DNA of 64,000 bases from Thiohalocapsa marina (GCF_008632335.1 NZ_VWXX01000004.1:1-64000), one strand, 5' to 3'; positions 35,604 through 45,272 are shown, numbered from the stretch's first letter. Program-made: numbers and translations. The notes: generated from the letters alone by a model not told the origin.

Positions 35604-35635
35604 AGGGCGGATCACCGGCGCGGCCGATCCGCCCT
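35604..35635 (+). promoter_or_regulatory. Strong hairpin in the argD leader
   Basis: Perfect 10-bp arms AGGGCGGATC (35604-35613) and GATCCGCCCT (35626-35635) with a 12-base loop, followed by TTGCAGTTT. It could act as an attenuator or weak terminator, or as an operator. No long T-run follows. The arms resemble the GGCGGAT palindrome at the start of the window. Confidence 0.45.
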
Positions 35636-35696
35636 TTGCAGTTTCTGGGGCGGCAGATTTCGGTCCATCATGCCTGCCCACAAGTTGAGCAAGCGC

Positions 35697-35751
35697 TGAA
35701 CTGGCCCTGAATTGGCCCTGAATTGGCCCTGAGCTGGCGCTGAACTGGCCG
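35697..35751. repeat. Five tandem 11-bp repeats upstream of argD
   Basis: Units TGAACTGGCCC, TGAATTGGCCC, TGAATTGGCCC, TGAGCTGGCGC and TGAACTGGCCG run without gaps from 35697 to 35751, 55 bases before argD. The 11-bp period is close to one helical turn, so a protein could bind one face. Copy number may vary between strains. Confidence 0.85.
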
Positions 35752-35806
35752 CCGAACAAATCCTGACAACCCGCACACGCACGTACGCTGCAGTGAGTTA
35801 AGCCCT

Positions 35807-36982
35807 ATGGCTGAGCATCTCATGGCAACCTATGGTCGCCTGCCCGTCGCCTTCACCCATGGCGAGGGCCCCTGGCTGTGGGACAGCAATGGTAAACCCT
35901 ATCTGGATGCGCTGTCCGGCATCGCGGTCTGCGGTCTCGGCCATGCGCATCCCAAGGTGACGCAGGCGCTGTGCGAACAGGCCGGCACCCTGCTGCACAC
36001 CTCCAACCTGTATCGCATCCCGGTGCAAGAAGAACTCGGCGAGCGGCTCTGCGCCCTGGCCGGCATGGATCGCGCGTTCTTCGCCAACTCAGGTGCCGAG
36101 GCGAACGAGGCCGCCATCAAGCTCGCCCGGCTGCATGCCCATCGCCGGGGCATCGAGCGGCCGGAGATCCTAGTCATGGAGGGCAGCTTCCACGGCCGCA
36201 CCCTGGCCACGCTGTCCGCCACCGGCAATCGCAAGGCACAGGCCGGCTTCGAGCCCCTGGTACAGGGGTTCGTGCGGGTGCCCTACAACGATGTCGCGGC
36301 GGTGGAAACCGCCGCCGCCAATCGCGGCAACATCGTCGCGATCCTGGTGGAACCCATCCAGGGTGAAGGCGGCATCGTCATCCCGGACGCCGACTACCTC
36401 GCCGCCCTGCGCCGCATCTGCGACCGGCAAGACTGGCTGCTGATGTTCGACGAGGTGCAGACAGGCATGGGCCGCACCGGCACCCTGTTCGCCTGCCAGC
36501 AAGCGTCCGTGCTGCCGGACGTGATGACCCTGGCCAAGGGCCTGGGCAACGGCGTGCCCATCGGCGCCTGCCTGGCCCAAGGCGCCGCTGCCGAGGTGTT
36601 TGCCCCTGGCAGCCACGGCTCCACCTTCGGCGGCAATCCATTGGCCTGCCGCGTCGCCGGCGCGGTGCTGGACGTGCTCGAAGGCGACCGGCTGGCGGAG
36701 CACGCCGGCGTACTGGGAGAACGCATGCTGAACGGGCTGCGGCAGGCACTGGACGGCGTCGACGGCGTCGAGCAGGTCCGTGGCCGCGGCCTGATGCTGG
36801 GCATCGCGCTGGACCGGCCCTGCGGCGAACTCGTGGGTCGGGCCCTGACCGAGGGCCTGCTGATCAATGTCACCGCCGAGCGCGTGGTACGACTGCTCCC
36901 GCCCCTGATCATCGACGAGCAGCTGGCCGACAGCATCGTCGACACCGTGTCGAACCTGATCCGCGACCTTCTCGCGCCATAG
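35807..36982 (+). CDS. argD: Acetylornithine aminotransferase
   Basis: A 391-residue PLP class III aminotransferase of arginine synthesis; some also act on succinyl-diaminopimelate in lysine synthesis. The PLP lysine is in [15 protein letters not shown] near residue 245. [34 protein letters not shown] and [12 protein letters not shown] are typical. It begins the argD-argF pair. Confidence 0.95.
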   Translation: MAEHLMATYGRLPVAFTHGEGPWLWDSNGKPYLDALSGIAVCGLGHAHPKVTQALCEQAGTLLHTSNLYRIPVQEELGERLCALAGMDRAFFANSGAEANEAAIKLARLHAHRRGIERPEILVMEGSFHGRTLATLSATGNRKAQAGFEPLVQGFVRVPYNDVAAVETAAANRGNIVAILVEPIQGEGGIVIPDADYLAALRRICDRQDWLLMFDEVQTGMGRTGTLFACQQASVLPDVMTLAKGLGNGVPIGACLAQGAAAEVFAPGSHGSTFGGNPLACRVAGAVLDVLEGDRLAEHAGVLGERMLNGLRQALDGVDGVEQVRGRGLMLGIALDRPCGELVGRALTEGLLINVTAERVVRLLPPLIIDEQLADSIVDTVSNLIRDLLAP

Positions 36983-37028
36983 GCTCGTTGCCGCGCGTGG
37001 TCGCGGCCGGCCTCAGGAGTTGCATGCC

Positions 37029-37949
37029 ATGACGCAATCCCCCCGTCACTTTCTCACCCTGCTGGATCTGGAACCGGACGAGGCGATGTCACTGCTCCGG
37101 CGCGCGATCGAACTCAAGCGCCTGCGCGCCGAGGGCGCCGACTATCTGCCCCTGGCGCACCGCACCCTGGCCATGGTGTTCGAGAAATCGTCAACGCGCA
37201 CCCGGGTGTCCTTCGAGGCCGGTATGGCCCAGCTCGGCGGCCATGCGCTGTTCCTGTCTCCCCGCGACACCCAGCTCGGCCGCGGCGAGCCCATCGAGGA
37301 CAGCGCCCGGGTGCTGTCGCGCATGGTCGACGCGGTGATGATCCGCACCTTCGACCAGGGCCTGGTAGAGCGCTTCGCCGCCCACTCCCGGGTCCCGGTC
37401 ATCAACGGCCTCACCGACCGCTTCCATCCCTGCCAGTTGCTGGCGGACATGCAGACCTTCCTGGAACACCGGGGCAGCATTCGCGGGCGGCGCGTCGCCT
37501 ATGTGGGCGACGGCAACAACATGTGCCACTCCTACATCAATGCCGCCCGGCTGTTCGACTTCGAACTGCGCATCGCCTGCCCCGCGGACTTCGAGCCGGA
37601 TGCCGACGTACTGCAAGCGGCCGCGGACCGCTGCGACATCGTCCGCGATCCGCGGGTGGCGGCGAAGGACGCAGACCTGGTGGTGACCGACGTCTGGGCC
37701 AGCATGGGACAGGAGAGCGAGCAGGACGCCCGCGCCGCGGTGTTCGAGCCATTTCGGGTGGACGCCGCCGTGATGGCCGCGGCCCGGCCCGATGCCCTGT
37801 TCATGCACTGCCTGCCGGCCCATCGCGGTGAGGAAGTCAGCGCCGAGGTCATCGACGGCCCGCAGTCTGTGGTCTGGGATGAGGCGGAGAACCGCCTGCA
37901 TGCCCAGAAGGCCCTGCTGGAATTGCTGATCCTCGGCGGGCCGCGCTGA
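37029..37949 (+). CDS. argF: Ornithine carbamoyltransferase
   Basis: A 306-residue enzyme making citrulline. The carbamoyl phosphate loop is [20 protein letters not shown], and the ornithine-binding motif [29 protein letters not shown] is also conserved. AGGAG lies 9 bases before the ATG at 37029; a TTG at 37020 is less likely. It follows argD by 46 bases. Confidence 0.95.
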   Translation: MTQSPRHFLTLLDLEPDEAMSLLRRAIELKRLRAEGADYLPLAHRTLAMVFEKSSTRTRVSFEAGMAQLGGHALFLSPRDTQLGRGEPIEDSARVLSRMVDAVMIRTFDQGLVERFAAHSRVPVINGLTDRFHPCQLLADMQTFLEHRGSIRGRRVAYVGDGNNMCHSYINAARLFDFELRIACPADFEPDADVLQAAADRCDIVRDPRVAAKDADLVVTDVWASMGQESEQDARAAVFEPFRVDAAVMAAARPDALFMHCLPAHRGEEVSAEVIDGPQSVVWDEAENRLHAQKALLELLILGGPR

Positions 37950-37982
37950 TCGAGCAGGCGCGGATACCCGCGGCAGAACCGG

Positions 37983-39224
37983 TCAATCCGGCGGCAGCAC
38001 AAGCCGCAGGCCGGCGCCGGCAAAGCGGTCATCGGGCATCGCCCAGTGACGGAAACTGGCGCGACGCAACGCCGGCAAGGTGTGCAGACCAGCACCTTTC
38101 AGGGTGACGGCCCCCGCCGCAAACGCCGCCACCGACGGGCTCTCCGGCCCCGGAAACGGCATGAACTCCGGATAAGCATGCAGCGGGCCCGCGCACCACT
38201 CCCAGACGCTGCCCGCAACCTCCAACTGTCCGGCTCGGGCGGCCACCTCCCATTGATACTCGTGCGGCAGCACCGCGCCGGCGCAGGCACCGCCCAGGCG
38301 CGCTGCCCAGCGGGCGAACGCCCAGGCCTCGGCCTGGTCCAGCCCCGATACCGGGGCATCCGCCGGCAGATCCGCCGGGCCGTTGAGGCTCACATCGAAC
38401 CAGCGACCGGCGGCATCCTGGCGCCATTGCAACGGATGCGGCATGCGCGCTGCCGTCGACTCACCAGCCTCCGGCCAGAGGGCGGCATCCTGGTAACCAC
38501 CGGCCTGCATGAATGCCAGATACTGGGCGTTGGACACCGGCGCGCGGGTGATCCGATAGGCCGACAGGGGCACCGCCTGCGGCGGCAGCTCGTTGTCGTA
38601 GGCGAAGGCGTCGCCGCGGGCACCGACGCGATAGTGCCCCTGCTCCACCATCGCCGCCGGGGCCGCCATCACGTCCGCCAACGAGGCCGCACGCAACGGG
38701 GTGGCGACACGGTAGTCGGCACTGGCATCGCCCTGTTCCTGCGCCGACACCGGTGCCAAGACCAGCGCCAGCCGCTGGGCCAGCATGCGCTCGTAATCCT
38801 TGGCATGCTCCTGCAGCAGCCACCAGGGCAGGCGGTCGTGCTCCAGCAGCGGGTGGGGCGGCAGCGCCCCCGGGGTCGCGAGCCGACGCAGGTGTTCGTC
38901 CTGTATCTCCACGGCCCAGGCCAGCAGGTGCGGCGGCGGCGGCAGGCCCGCGCATTGCCGGTCCAGGGTCAACCCACCGGCTGCGGTGTCGCGGATGAAG
39001 AAGACGCGCGCCCGGGCGGTCAGATCCTGATCCTGGTCCAGACGCTCGCGCAGCCAGTAGGCCTCACGGTAGACCGCATTGGCAAACAGCCAGGCCAGCG
39101 ACGGACGCTCCGGCGACAGCTGGCACATGGCCGCCTCCGCCGGCACCTGGCGCAGCGTCTCGCGCAGCAGCTCCTGCACCGACGCCAGGCCGGAAAGCAG
39201 CGCCGGGGCAATCATGACCGGCAC
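37983..39224 (-). CDS. EgtB/SUMF1-like protein with non-canonical metal site
   Basis: A 413-residue protein with an N-terminal DinB-like helical domain (about 10-150) and a C-terminal formylglycine-generating-enzyme-like domain (about 200-410) containing SVWEWCAGPLHAYPEFMPFPG and FRHWAMPDDRFAGAGLRLV. This is the layout of EgtB, OvoA and SenA, which join sulfur or selenium to histidine betaine or histidine. The three iron-binding His (LGH and HExxHxE motifs) appear replaced by Asn49, Glu139 and Asp143 (LFANAVYRE, LQEHAKDYE). It may bind another metal or be inactive. No egtD neighbour is present. It may be transcribed alone, 22 bases after cbpM. Confidence 0.72.
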   Translation of the reverse strand: MPVMIAPALLSGLASVQELLRETLRQVPAEAAMCQLSPERPSLAWLFANAVYREAYWLRERLDQDQDLTARARVFFIRDTAAGGLTLDRQCAGLPPPPHLLAWAVEIQDEHLRRLATPGALPPHPLLEHDRLPWWLLQEHAKDYERMLAQRLALVLAPVSAQEQGDASADYRVATPLRAASLADVMAAPAAMVEQGHYRVGARGDAFAYDNELPPQAVPLSAYRITRAPVSNAQYLAFMQAGGYQDAALWPEAGESTAARMPHPLQWRQDAAGRWFDVSLNGPADLPADAPVSGLDQAEAWAFARWAARLGGACAGAVLPHEYQWEVAARAGQLEVAGSVWEWCAGPLHAYPEFMPFPGPESPSVAAFAAGAVTLKGAGLHTLPALRRASFRHWAMPDDRFAGAGLRLVLPPD

Positions 39225-39246
39225 CCCCGGGTGCGGCCCAAGCCCA

Positions 39247-39588
39247 TCAATCCACCTCGCAGATCACGCCGTGCTGCTGCTCCAGCGCGCGCACACGACG
39301 ACGCAACTGCTCCACCTCTTCGAGCAGTTCCAGGGCCAGCGCAGCGCCGGCCAGGTTCAACTCCAGGTCGTGCTGCAGTCGCAATGCGCGACGGGCGCGC
39401 CGCACCTCGACGCCGCTGAACGACCAGTTGTCCGGCCCGGCCCCGCCGCCAGGCTGCAACAGGCCCTCGCCCACCATCAGGCGCACCTGCTCGACGCTGA
39501 CGCCGCAGACCCGCGTCATCTCGGTGATGCTGACCCTGGTCTGCTCGTCGAGCAGGACACCCTCGATGCCGGTCTCGTGCTGTGCCAT
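39247..39588 (-). CDS. cbpM: Chaperone modulator CbpM
   Basis: A 113-residue MerR-like protein without a DNA-binding role in E. coli, where CbpM binds and inhibits the J-domain of CbpA. The N-terminal helix-turn-helix-like part (SITEMTRVCGVSVEQVRLMVGEG) and a C-terminal coiled coil (LALELLEEVEQLRRRVRALEQQ) fit. It starts 3 bases after cbpA ends, as expected for the pair. Confidence 0.88.
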   Translation of the reverse strand: MAQHETGIEGVLLDEQTRVSITEMTRVCGVSVEQVRLMVGEGLLQPGGGAGPDNWSFSGVEVRRARRALRLQHDLELNLAGAALALELLEEVEQLRRRVRALEQQHGVICEVD

Positions 39589-39591
39589 GGT

Positions 39592-40551
39592 TCAGACCCC
39601 CAGCCTGGCGCGCGGATTGAATCCGGCGAAATGCTTCGACAGTTCCTCGAACGCCGACCGCGCCGCATCGGCGTCGGCCGGCGGATTGACGATCTCCAGC
39701 TCGATGAAGGCATCGCCGGGCGTCTTGCCCGGCAGCCCGCGCCCCCGCAGCCGCAACCGCTGGTTGCTCTGGGAATTGGGCGGGATCTTCAGGCTGACGG
39801 TGCCGCCCAGGGTCGGCACCGGCACCGTCGCCCCCAGTGCCGCCTCCCAGGGCGTGATCGGCAGCCGCAAATGGATATTCCGGCCCTCGCTGCGGTAGAT
39901 GGGGTGCGGCATGAGTTCGATCTCCAGGTACAGGTCGCCGTTGTCACCGCCCATGCCGGGCCCGCCCTGACCGGCCAGGCGGATCTGCTGTCCCTCGGTC
40001 ACGCCGGCGGGGATGCGCACATTGAGGGTGCGCGTGCGGGTTTGCAGGCGTCCGTCCTTGTCGAACTCCGGCATTTCCAGGCTCAACTGACGACTGCTGC
40101 CGTGGTAGGCGTCCTCCAGCGAGATGCGCAGACGGGCGGTCTGGTCGGCGCCGCGGCGGGCGAAACCGCGATCGCGCGCGCCGGGGGGCACATCGCCGAA
40201 GCCGGCCCCTCTGCCGGCGCCGCCAAAGATACTGGCGAAGAAGTCGCTGAACCGGGCCGCCTCTTCGGGCGAGAATTCATATTCCCGCCGACCGCCGCCG
40301 CTCCCGGGTGGTGGGCGGAATTCGTCTCCGGCATGCCAGCCGCTGCCGAGGGCGTCGTACTGGGCCCGTTTGTCCGGATCCTTCAGCACCTCGTTGGCCT
40401 CATTGACCTCCTTGAAGCGGGTCTCGGCATCCGGCTCCTTGCTGACGTCCGGGTGGTACTTGCGCGCCAGCTTGCGGTACGCACGCTTGATCTCGTCGGC
40501 GGACGCATCGCGGGCGACGCCGAGGATCTTGTAGTAGTCCTTGTACTCCAT
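39592..40551 (-). CDS. cbpA: CbpA-type DnaJ co-chaperone
   Basis: A 319-residue class II J-protein. The J-domain (residues 1-70) contains [33 protein letters not shown] with the HPD motif. A Gly/Phe-rich linker ([11 protein letters not shown]) follows, then two beta-rich C-terminal substrate domains. It lacks the DnaJ zinc centre. It stimulates DnaK and binds curved DNA in E. coli. The ATG at 40551 ([10 protein letters not shown]) is preferred over 40557. cbpM follows. Confidence 0.92.
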   Translation of the reverse strand: MEYKDYYKILGVARDASADEIKRAYRKLARKYHPDVSKEPDAETRFKEVNEANEVLKDPDKRAQYDALGSGWHAGDEFRPPPGSGGGRREYEFSPEEAARFSDFFASIFGGAGRGAGFGDVPPGARDRGFARRGADQTARLRISLEDAYHGSSRQLSLEMPEFDKDGRLQTRTRTLNVRIPAGVTEGQQIRLAGQGGPGMGGDNGDLYLEIELMPHPIYRSEGRNIHLRLPITPWEAALGATVPVPTLGGTVSLKIPPNSQSNQRLRLRGRGLPGKTPGDAFIELEIVNPPADADAARSAFEELSKHFAGFNPRARLGV

Positions 40552-40661
40552 GGGCATGTCTCGCTGGGGGCGTGTCGGGATAGGGCATGTCTCGGCGGTG
40601 GAAGGCCTGACCGCGAGCGGAATTCAAGACCGGAATTCTAGCGCAAACGGAACCGCCGCCC

Positions 40662-42173
40662 TCAAGCGGGAACCGTGCGCCCCCGCGCCCACTGGCGCAG
40701 CCGGGCGATCTGCTCACCCATGACGACGGACAGGGGCTGCGTCGCCGCCAGCTCCGCCAGTATCCGTTGCGTATCGGGGGCCGCGTCGGAGGCGCTGCTG
40801 TCGGCGCGGGCCGCGTACAGCGCTGCCACCACGGCCTGCTCGATGCCGGCACCAGAAAAGCCGGCGCTGGCCTCGGCGAGGCCGTCCAGGTCGTAGCCGG
40901 CGGGATCCAGTCCGCGCCGCGCCAGGTGAATGCGGAAGATCTCCCGACGCACGGCCGCATCTGGCAGATCGACGAAGAACAGCTCGTCCAGCCGACCCTT
41001 GCGGATCAGCTCCGGGGGCAGGCGCGAGATGTCGTTGGAGGTGGCGACCAGAAAGACGCTGCTGCGGCGCTCGGCCATCCAGGTCAGCAGCGACCCGAGC
41101 ATGCGCCCGGCCGGCCCATCATCGCCCGACCCAACGGCCAGCCCCTTCTCGATCTCGTCCAGCCAGAGCACGCAGGGCGACATGACATCGGCGGTTCTCA
41201 GGGCATGGCGCAGGTTGCGCTCGCTCTCGCCGATGTATTTGTTGTAGAGGGCGCCGAAATCCAGCCGCAGCAGGGCCACGCCAAGATGGCCCGCCACCGC
41301 CTTGGCGGCAAGGCTCTTGCCGCTGCCCTGCACCCCCAGCAGCAGCATGCCCTTGGGGCGGTCGGCGGGACTGCCGTGCGGCCGCCCCGGATGATCTGCG
41401 GACGCGGCCTGCAGCAAGGCGTCGCGGCGGCGGTCGAGCCAGGCCTTGAGGTTGTCCAGCCCGGCAACATCGCCGAAATTGGCGGTATCATGCTCGAATG
41501 ACAGGGCCCCGCTCGGGCTCAGCAGCTCGTACTTGGCCAGACTGACGGCGGCGACGTCCGTCTCGGTGATGGCACCGTCGTGGACGATGGCGTTGCGGAT
41601 CAGCCGGCGGGCGTCGGATTCGGTGACGCCGAGCAGGTTGCGCGAGAGTTGTTCCACCGCCTCGCGATTGGCACGAAAGCTGCGGTCCGGCCGCGCCTGC
41701 TGCCAGCGCTGGGCCTCGTCGCGGATCAGCGCCAGGATCCGGTTGCGATCCGGCAGCCGCAGACTGAACCGCGCACTCAGATGACGCAGCTCTGGCGGGG
41801 TCTCCAGGGCATGACTGACCAGCACCAGCCGGCGCCGGACGTCATCGAAGGACTGCGCGATCTCCTTGATCAGACGCACATGCAGCGGGTCTGCCAGAAA
41901 GGGATGCAGATCCAGCAGCAGGTAGACGCCGGAGCGCGCGCTGGCCTTGATGTGGCGCAGCGCCTCCGCAGGCTCCGTCAGATCGGCCTGGGCCGCGGTC
42001 GCGTATTCGACCCGACGCAGGCCGTCGGTCAGGGTCCAGCAGAACACCGGCTCGGCCAGCTGCAGGCCGAGCCGGGTGAATAGCTGCAGCAGACGCCGCT
42101 CCTCCAGCGATTCGATGAGCAGGATGGGGGTCTCGGAGTGGAGCATCAGCTCCAGGTCGTGCAGATCGGTCAC
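40662..42173 (-). CDS. Ycf46-like AAA+ ATPase
   Basis: A 503-residue AAA+ protein. The N-terminal ~220 residues resemble a degenerate or partner domain ([17 protein letters not shown]). The AAA core has Walker [16 protein letters not shown], Walker [14 protein letters not shown] and the second region of homology [15 protein letters not shown]. This is the pattern of the Ycf46 group, cytoplasmic AAA proteins linked to CO2 use in cyanobacteria but otherwise poorly characterised. It diverges from the methyltransferase gene with shared promoter DNA. Confidence 0.85.
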   Translation of the reverse strand: MTDLHDLELMLHSETPILLIESLEERRLLQLFTRLGLQLAEPVFCWTLTDGLRRVEYATAAQADLTEPAEALRHIKASARSGVYLLLDLHPFLADPLHVRLIKEIAQSFDDVRRRLVLVSHALETPPELRHLSARFSLRLPDRNRILALIRDEAQRWQQARPDRSFRANREAVEQLSRNLLGVTESDARRLIRNAIVHDGAITETDVAAVSLAKYELLSPSGALSFEHDTANFGDVAGLDNLKAWLDRRRDALLQAASADHPGRPHGSPADRPKGMLLLGVQGSGKSLAAKAVAGHLGVALLRLDFGALYNKYIGESERNLRHALRTADVMSPCVLWLDEIEKGLAVGSGDDGPAGRMLGSLLTWMAERRSSVFLVATSNDISRLPPELIRKGRLDELFFVDLPDAAVRREIFRIHLARRGLDPAGYDLDGLAEASAGFSGAGIEQAVVAALYAARADSSASDAAPDTQRILAELAATQPLSVVMGEQIARLRQWARGRTVPA

Positions 42174-42213
42174 GATGGCACAGGTCTGGCCGAAGATCAG
42201 CGATCGTCGAGTA

Positions 42214-42219
42214 TATAAT
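42214..42219 (+). promoter_or_regulatory. -10 box of the rlmI-like gene
   Basis: A consensus TATAAT lies 27 bases before the methyltransferase ATG. No clear -35 is present. On the opposite strand the overlapping TATACT could serve the divergent ATPase gene. The gap is only 72 bases. Confidence 0.5.
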
Positions 42220-42245
42220 CAATTGCCCCAAGACCGGAGACTGCC

Positions 42246-43439
42246 ATGAAGCCCGCCCCACTGCGACTGAAGAAAGACCAGGAGCGCCGACTGCTCGCCG
42301 GACATGCCTGGATCTACAGCAACGAGGTGGACACCGCCGCGACACCGCTGAAGGGGCTGGAGCCGGGCCAGGCGGTGGAGGTGTTCAGCCAGCGCGGACG
42401 CTGGCTCGGCCACGGCTATGTGAATCCGCACTCGCTGCTCTGCGCCCGCCTGCTGAGCCGGGACCGGGCACACCCGCTTGGCCCGAGCCTGCTGGTGCAG
42501 CGGATCCAGGCCGCGCTGGGGTTGCGCCGGCGGATCTACCCGCAGCCCTTCTACCGGCTGGTTCACGGCGAAGGCGACGGCCTGCCCGGCCTGGTGGTGG
42601 ACCGCTACGGTGACCTGCTGGCCGTACAGGTCACCACCGCGGGCATGCAGCGGGCGTTGCCTGCGGTGATCGCGGCACTGGAACAGGTGGTGCGACCGCA
42701 GCGGATCGTGCTGCGCAATGACACCGCCGTTCGCGCACAGGAGGGGCTGGAGCAGGGCATCGACTGGGTGCTCGGCGAGGATCCCGGCGAGATCGAGCTG
42801 ACGGAGGACGGCCTGCGCTTCGGCGTCGCCCCGGGCAGCGGCCAGAAGACCGGCTGGTTTTTCGATCAGGCGGACAACCGGCTCGCCCTGAAACGTCTTG
42901 CGGCGCCCCGCCGCGCGCTGGACGTCTGCTGCTATCTCGGCGCTTGGGGCCTGCGGGCGGCAGACGCAGGGGCAGAGTCGGTCACCTTTGTCGACAGCTC
43001 CGCCGCGGCACTGGACCAGGTCCGCGCAAACGCCGCGCGCAACGGCCTGGAACAACGCATCCAGTGCCGCCAGGGCGACGCCTTCGAGACCTTGCGCGCG
43101 CTGCGTGAGGAGGAGGCCCGGTTCGATCTGGTGATCCTGGACCCGCCGGCCTTCATCAAGCGCCGCAAGGACGAGGCCGAGGGCACCCGCGCCTACCAGC
43201 GACTCAATCGGCTTGGGCTCGCGCTGCTGGAGCCCGGCGGCATGCTGGTGACCGCATCATGTTCGTTCCACATGGAGCGCAATGTCTTCCTGCACACGGT
43301 GCAGGGGGCGGCCCAGCGCACCGGCCACACGCTGCAGTTACTGCTGGCCGGCACCCAGGGGCCGGACCATCCGGTGCACCCGGCCATCGTCGAGACGGCC
43401 TACCTGAAGACCTTTTTCCTGCGTTCCCTGCCCGTCTGA
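42246..43439 (+). CDS. rlmI: RlmI-type 23S rRNA (cytosine) methyltransferase
   Basis: A 397-residue SAM-dependent methyltransferase with an N-terminal PUA domain (residues about 1-90) and an EEHEE-like middle. The catalytic domain includes GQKTGWFFDQADNR, CCYLGAWGLRAADAGAE, FVDSSAAALDQVRANAARNG and the catalytic motif DPPAFIKRRKD. The nucleophile Cys lies in VTASCSFHME. RlmI methylates C1962 of 23S rRNA in E. coli; exact target here is inferred. Confidence 0.88.
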   Translation: MKPAPLRLKKDQERRLLAGHAWIYSNEVDTAATPLKGLEPGQAVEVFSQRGRWLGHGYVNPHSLLCARLLSRDRAHPLGPSLLVQRIQAALGLRRRIYPQPFYRLVHGEGDGLPGLVVDRYGDLLAVQVTTAGMQRALPAVIAALEQVVRPQRIVLRNDTAVRAQEGLEQGIDWVLGEDPGEIELTEDGLRFGVAPGSGQKTGWFFDQADNRLALKRLAAPRRALDVCCYLGAWGLRAADAGAESVTFVDSSAAALDQVRANAARNGLEQRIQCRQGDAFETLRALREEEARFDLVILDPPAFIKRRKDEAEGTRAYQRLNRLGLALLEPGGMLVTASCSFHMERNVFLHTVQGAAQRTGHTLQLLLAGTQGPDHPVHPAIVETAYLKTFFLRSLPV

Positions 43440-43448
43440 ACGCGTCGG

Positions 43449-44660
43449 TCAGCCCCGGGTCTGGGTCTGGGTCTGGGTCTGGGTCTGGTAGTAGTCCATC
43501 AGGATCTGCGCCACCTCGGGCCGGGAGAATTCCGGCGGCGGCGCGATGCCCTGGGACAGCATCTCGCGCACCCGGGTGCCGGACAGCAGCACGAAGTCCT
43601 CCTTGGTGTGGTCCGGCGCCTCGCACATCATCACCACCTTGTTCAGCTTCCTGGAGTAGGCGGTGTGGTCGGCCTTGAAGATCTCGATGTCCAGCGCACC
43701 TTCGGGCACCTCGGTGTCGAAGATGGTCTGGGCATCGAAGGCGCCGTAGTAGTCGCCGACACCGGCATGGTCACGACCGATGATGAAATGGGACGCTCCC
43801 ATGTTCTGCCGGAAGTAGGCGTGTAGCACCGCCTCGCGGGGTCCGGCGTAGAGCATGTCGAAGCCGTAACCTGTGACCATGGCGCTGTTGGGCGGGAAGT
43901 ACAGCTCCACCATCTTGCGGATGGCGGCGTCGCGCACCGGCGCCGGGATGTCGCCGGGCTTGAGCTTGCCGAGCAGCATGTGGATGACCAGGCCGTCGCA
44001 GTCCAGCCGCTCCATGGCCATGTGGCACAGCTCCTCGTGCGCCAGATGCATGGGATTGCGCGTCTGGAACGCGACCACGCGCTTCCAGCCGCGTTCGACG
44101 ATCTCGTTGCGGATCTCCACTGCGGTGCGGAAGGTGTCGGGGAAGTCGTCCTGGAAGTAGGAGAAGTGCAGCACCTGGATCGGCCCCGCCAGCGCCGTGC
44201 GACCCTGGGCGTTGAAGGCGGCCACACCCGGGTGCTCCGGATCCTGGGTGCCGTAGACCCGCTCGGTCATCAGCGCCATCTGCGCGTCGCTGACCTGCTC
44301 CACCGCCTCGACATCCAGGATGGCCAAGACCGGGTTGCCCTCCATGTTGGGATCACGCAGGGCCACGCGCCGGGCGTCGCCGATGGCGGCGGCATCCGGG
44401 ATCAGGCACAGGATCGGCACCGGGAAGAACAGCCCGTCGGTGGTCCGCATGTCCTCGGCCACGCTGATGGCATCCGCCACACGCATGAAACCGGTCAGTG
44501 GCGTGAAGTAACCGCCGCCCATCATCACGGCATTGCCAGCGGCCTGCGAGCTGACGACCACGGACGGCAGGCCTTCCGCCTCGCGCATCAGCGCGTGGTG
44601 TTGCTCGGAGTCGTAGACGAACAGGGGCTTGAGCTCATCGGAGCCAACGGGTCTGATCAT
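43449..44660 (-). CDS. sat: ATP sulfurylase (Sat type)
   Basis: A 403-residue sulfate adenylyltransferase. The PAPS-site signature QTRNPMHLAHEELCHMAMERL and IIGRDHAGVGDYYGAF are those of the single-chain Sat enzyme, which in sulfur oxidisers runs from APS to ATP and sulfate. aprAB or cysDN genes are not adjacent, so the direction is not settled. The C terminus is an odd (Gln-Thr)5 run encoded by a 6-bp tandem repeat. I chose the ATG at 44660 (MIRPVGSDELKPLFV). Confidence 0.93.
   Translation of the reverse strand: MIRPVGSDELKPLFVYDSEQHHALMREAEGLPSVVVSSQAAGNAVMMGGGYFTPLTGFMRVADAISVAEDMRTTDGLFFPVPILCLIPDAAAIGDARRVALRDPNMEGNPVLAILDVEAVEQVSDAQMALMTERVYGTQDPEHPGVAAFNAQGRTALAGPIQVLHFSYFQDDFPDTFRTAVEIRNEIVERGWKRVVAFQTRNPMHLAHEELCHMAMERLDCDGLVIHMLLGKLKPGDIPAPVRDAAIRKMVELYFPPNSAMVTGYGFDMLYAGPREAVLHAYFRQNMGASHFIIGRDHAGVGDYYGAFDAQTIFDTEVPEGALDIEIFKADHTAYSRKLNKVVMMCEAPDHTKEDFVLLSGTRVREMLSQGIAPPPEFSRPEVAQILMDYYQTQTQTQTQTRG
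43457..43488. repeat. Hexanucleotide tandem repeat in the 3' end of sat
   Basis: GGGTCT is repeated five times from 43457 to 43486, encoding the Gln-Thr pairs at the C terminus of Sat on the minus strand. Being a multiple of three, slippage would change tail length without a frameshift. Confidence 0.9.
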
Positions 44661-45044
44661 GGCTTGCCTCTTCAGTGCGCTCGCCGGCGTCGGCACGGCA
44701 GCCGCGTCGTCGCCAGAGCGACCGCGGGCGTCACCGGGTGCAGCGGCGAGCTGCATGGTATCGATCGGAGTGGTGCCGGTCGAAAAATGATTTTGGTCGA
44801 AACGGGTATTAGTCGAAACGGGTATTGGTCGGGTCAGGTATCGAGCGGATCGGTGGTGGGTCGGATTCTGGAAACGACGCCACATCGGCCGCATCTGGTT
44901 GCCGTACGCGCCAAGGCGGCACCGCGAACCGCCCTGGAACATACCATAGCCGGTCCCGGGGACTTCCCAGGTTCTCCTTATGACCGGAGCAAATGCTTTT
45001 GCTTGTTGCTCAACCGATACCCACGCCACACAGGGATCGATCCC
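44661..45044. other. Gap between sat and the 72-residue protein gene
   Basis: 384 bases without a supportable gene. The long minus-strand frame extending sat upstream is antisense to the glycosyltransferase and is a shadow. The gap holds the 16-bp duplication listed next and presumably the sat promoter. Near 44988 GGAGCAAATGCTTTTGCTTGTTGCTC could fold, with unclear role. Confidence 0.5.
44796..44827. repeat. 16-bp direct tandem repeat upstream of sat
   Basis: GTCGAAACGGGTATTA (44796-44811) is followed directly by GTCGAAACGGGTATTG (44812-44827). A third partial unit, GTCGAAAAATGATTTTG (about 44779), precedes it and GTCGGG follows. It lies 140-170 bases before the sat start. Confidence 0.8.
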
Positions 45045-45263
45045 ATGCCCTATTTTGTGTACAAAGTCACGCCATCCCTTCAACTGACTTACGTCGACAC
45101 CAAGGAACGCTATCAGGAAGCCCGGGCCATCGTGCGCGGCCTGCGCGAACAGCGCCAGGACGGCGACGACGCGGACTACCGCCTGATCTTCGCCCGGCAA
45201 CAGGGGGAGGCCGAACGGCTGCTGTCGACACCCCGGGATGAACGGGTCATCGGGGAGGATTAG
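45045..45263 (+). CDS. Hypothetical 72-residue protein
   Basis: I do not know the function. MPYFVYKVTPSLQLTYVD leads into a charged helix (KERYQEARAIVRGLREQRQ) and a second basic helix (YRLIFARQQGEAERLLS). Small proteins with this MPYFVY start occur in gammaproteobacteria as far as I recall. It has no signal or membrane segment. It ends 9 bases before the glycosyltransferase gene, so they may be cotranscribed. Confidence 0.7.
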   Translation: MPYFVYKVTPSLQLTYVDTKERYQEARAIVRGLREQRQDGDDADYRLIFARQQGEAERLLSTPRDERVIGED

Positions 45264-45272
45264 CGGACCTCC

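Larger units (their letters stand above)
35400..35806. other. Leader/regulatory region of argD
   Basis: 407 bases between the divergent protease gene and argD. It holds a candidate promoter, a 10-bp hairpin and a five-unit 11-bp tandem repeat, each listed separately. I see no small gene. Confidence 0.6.
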
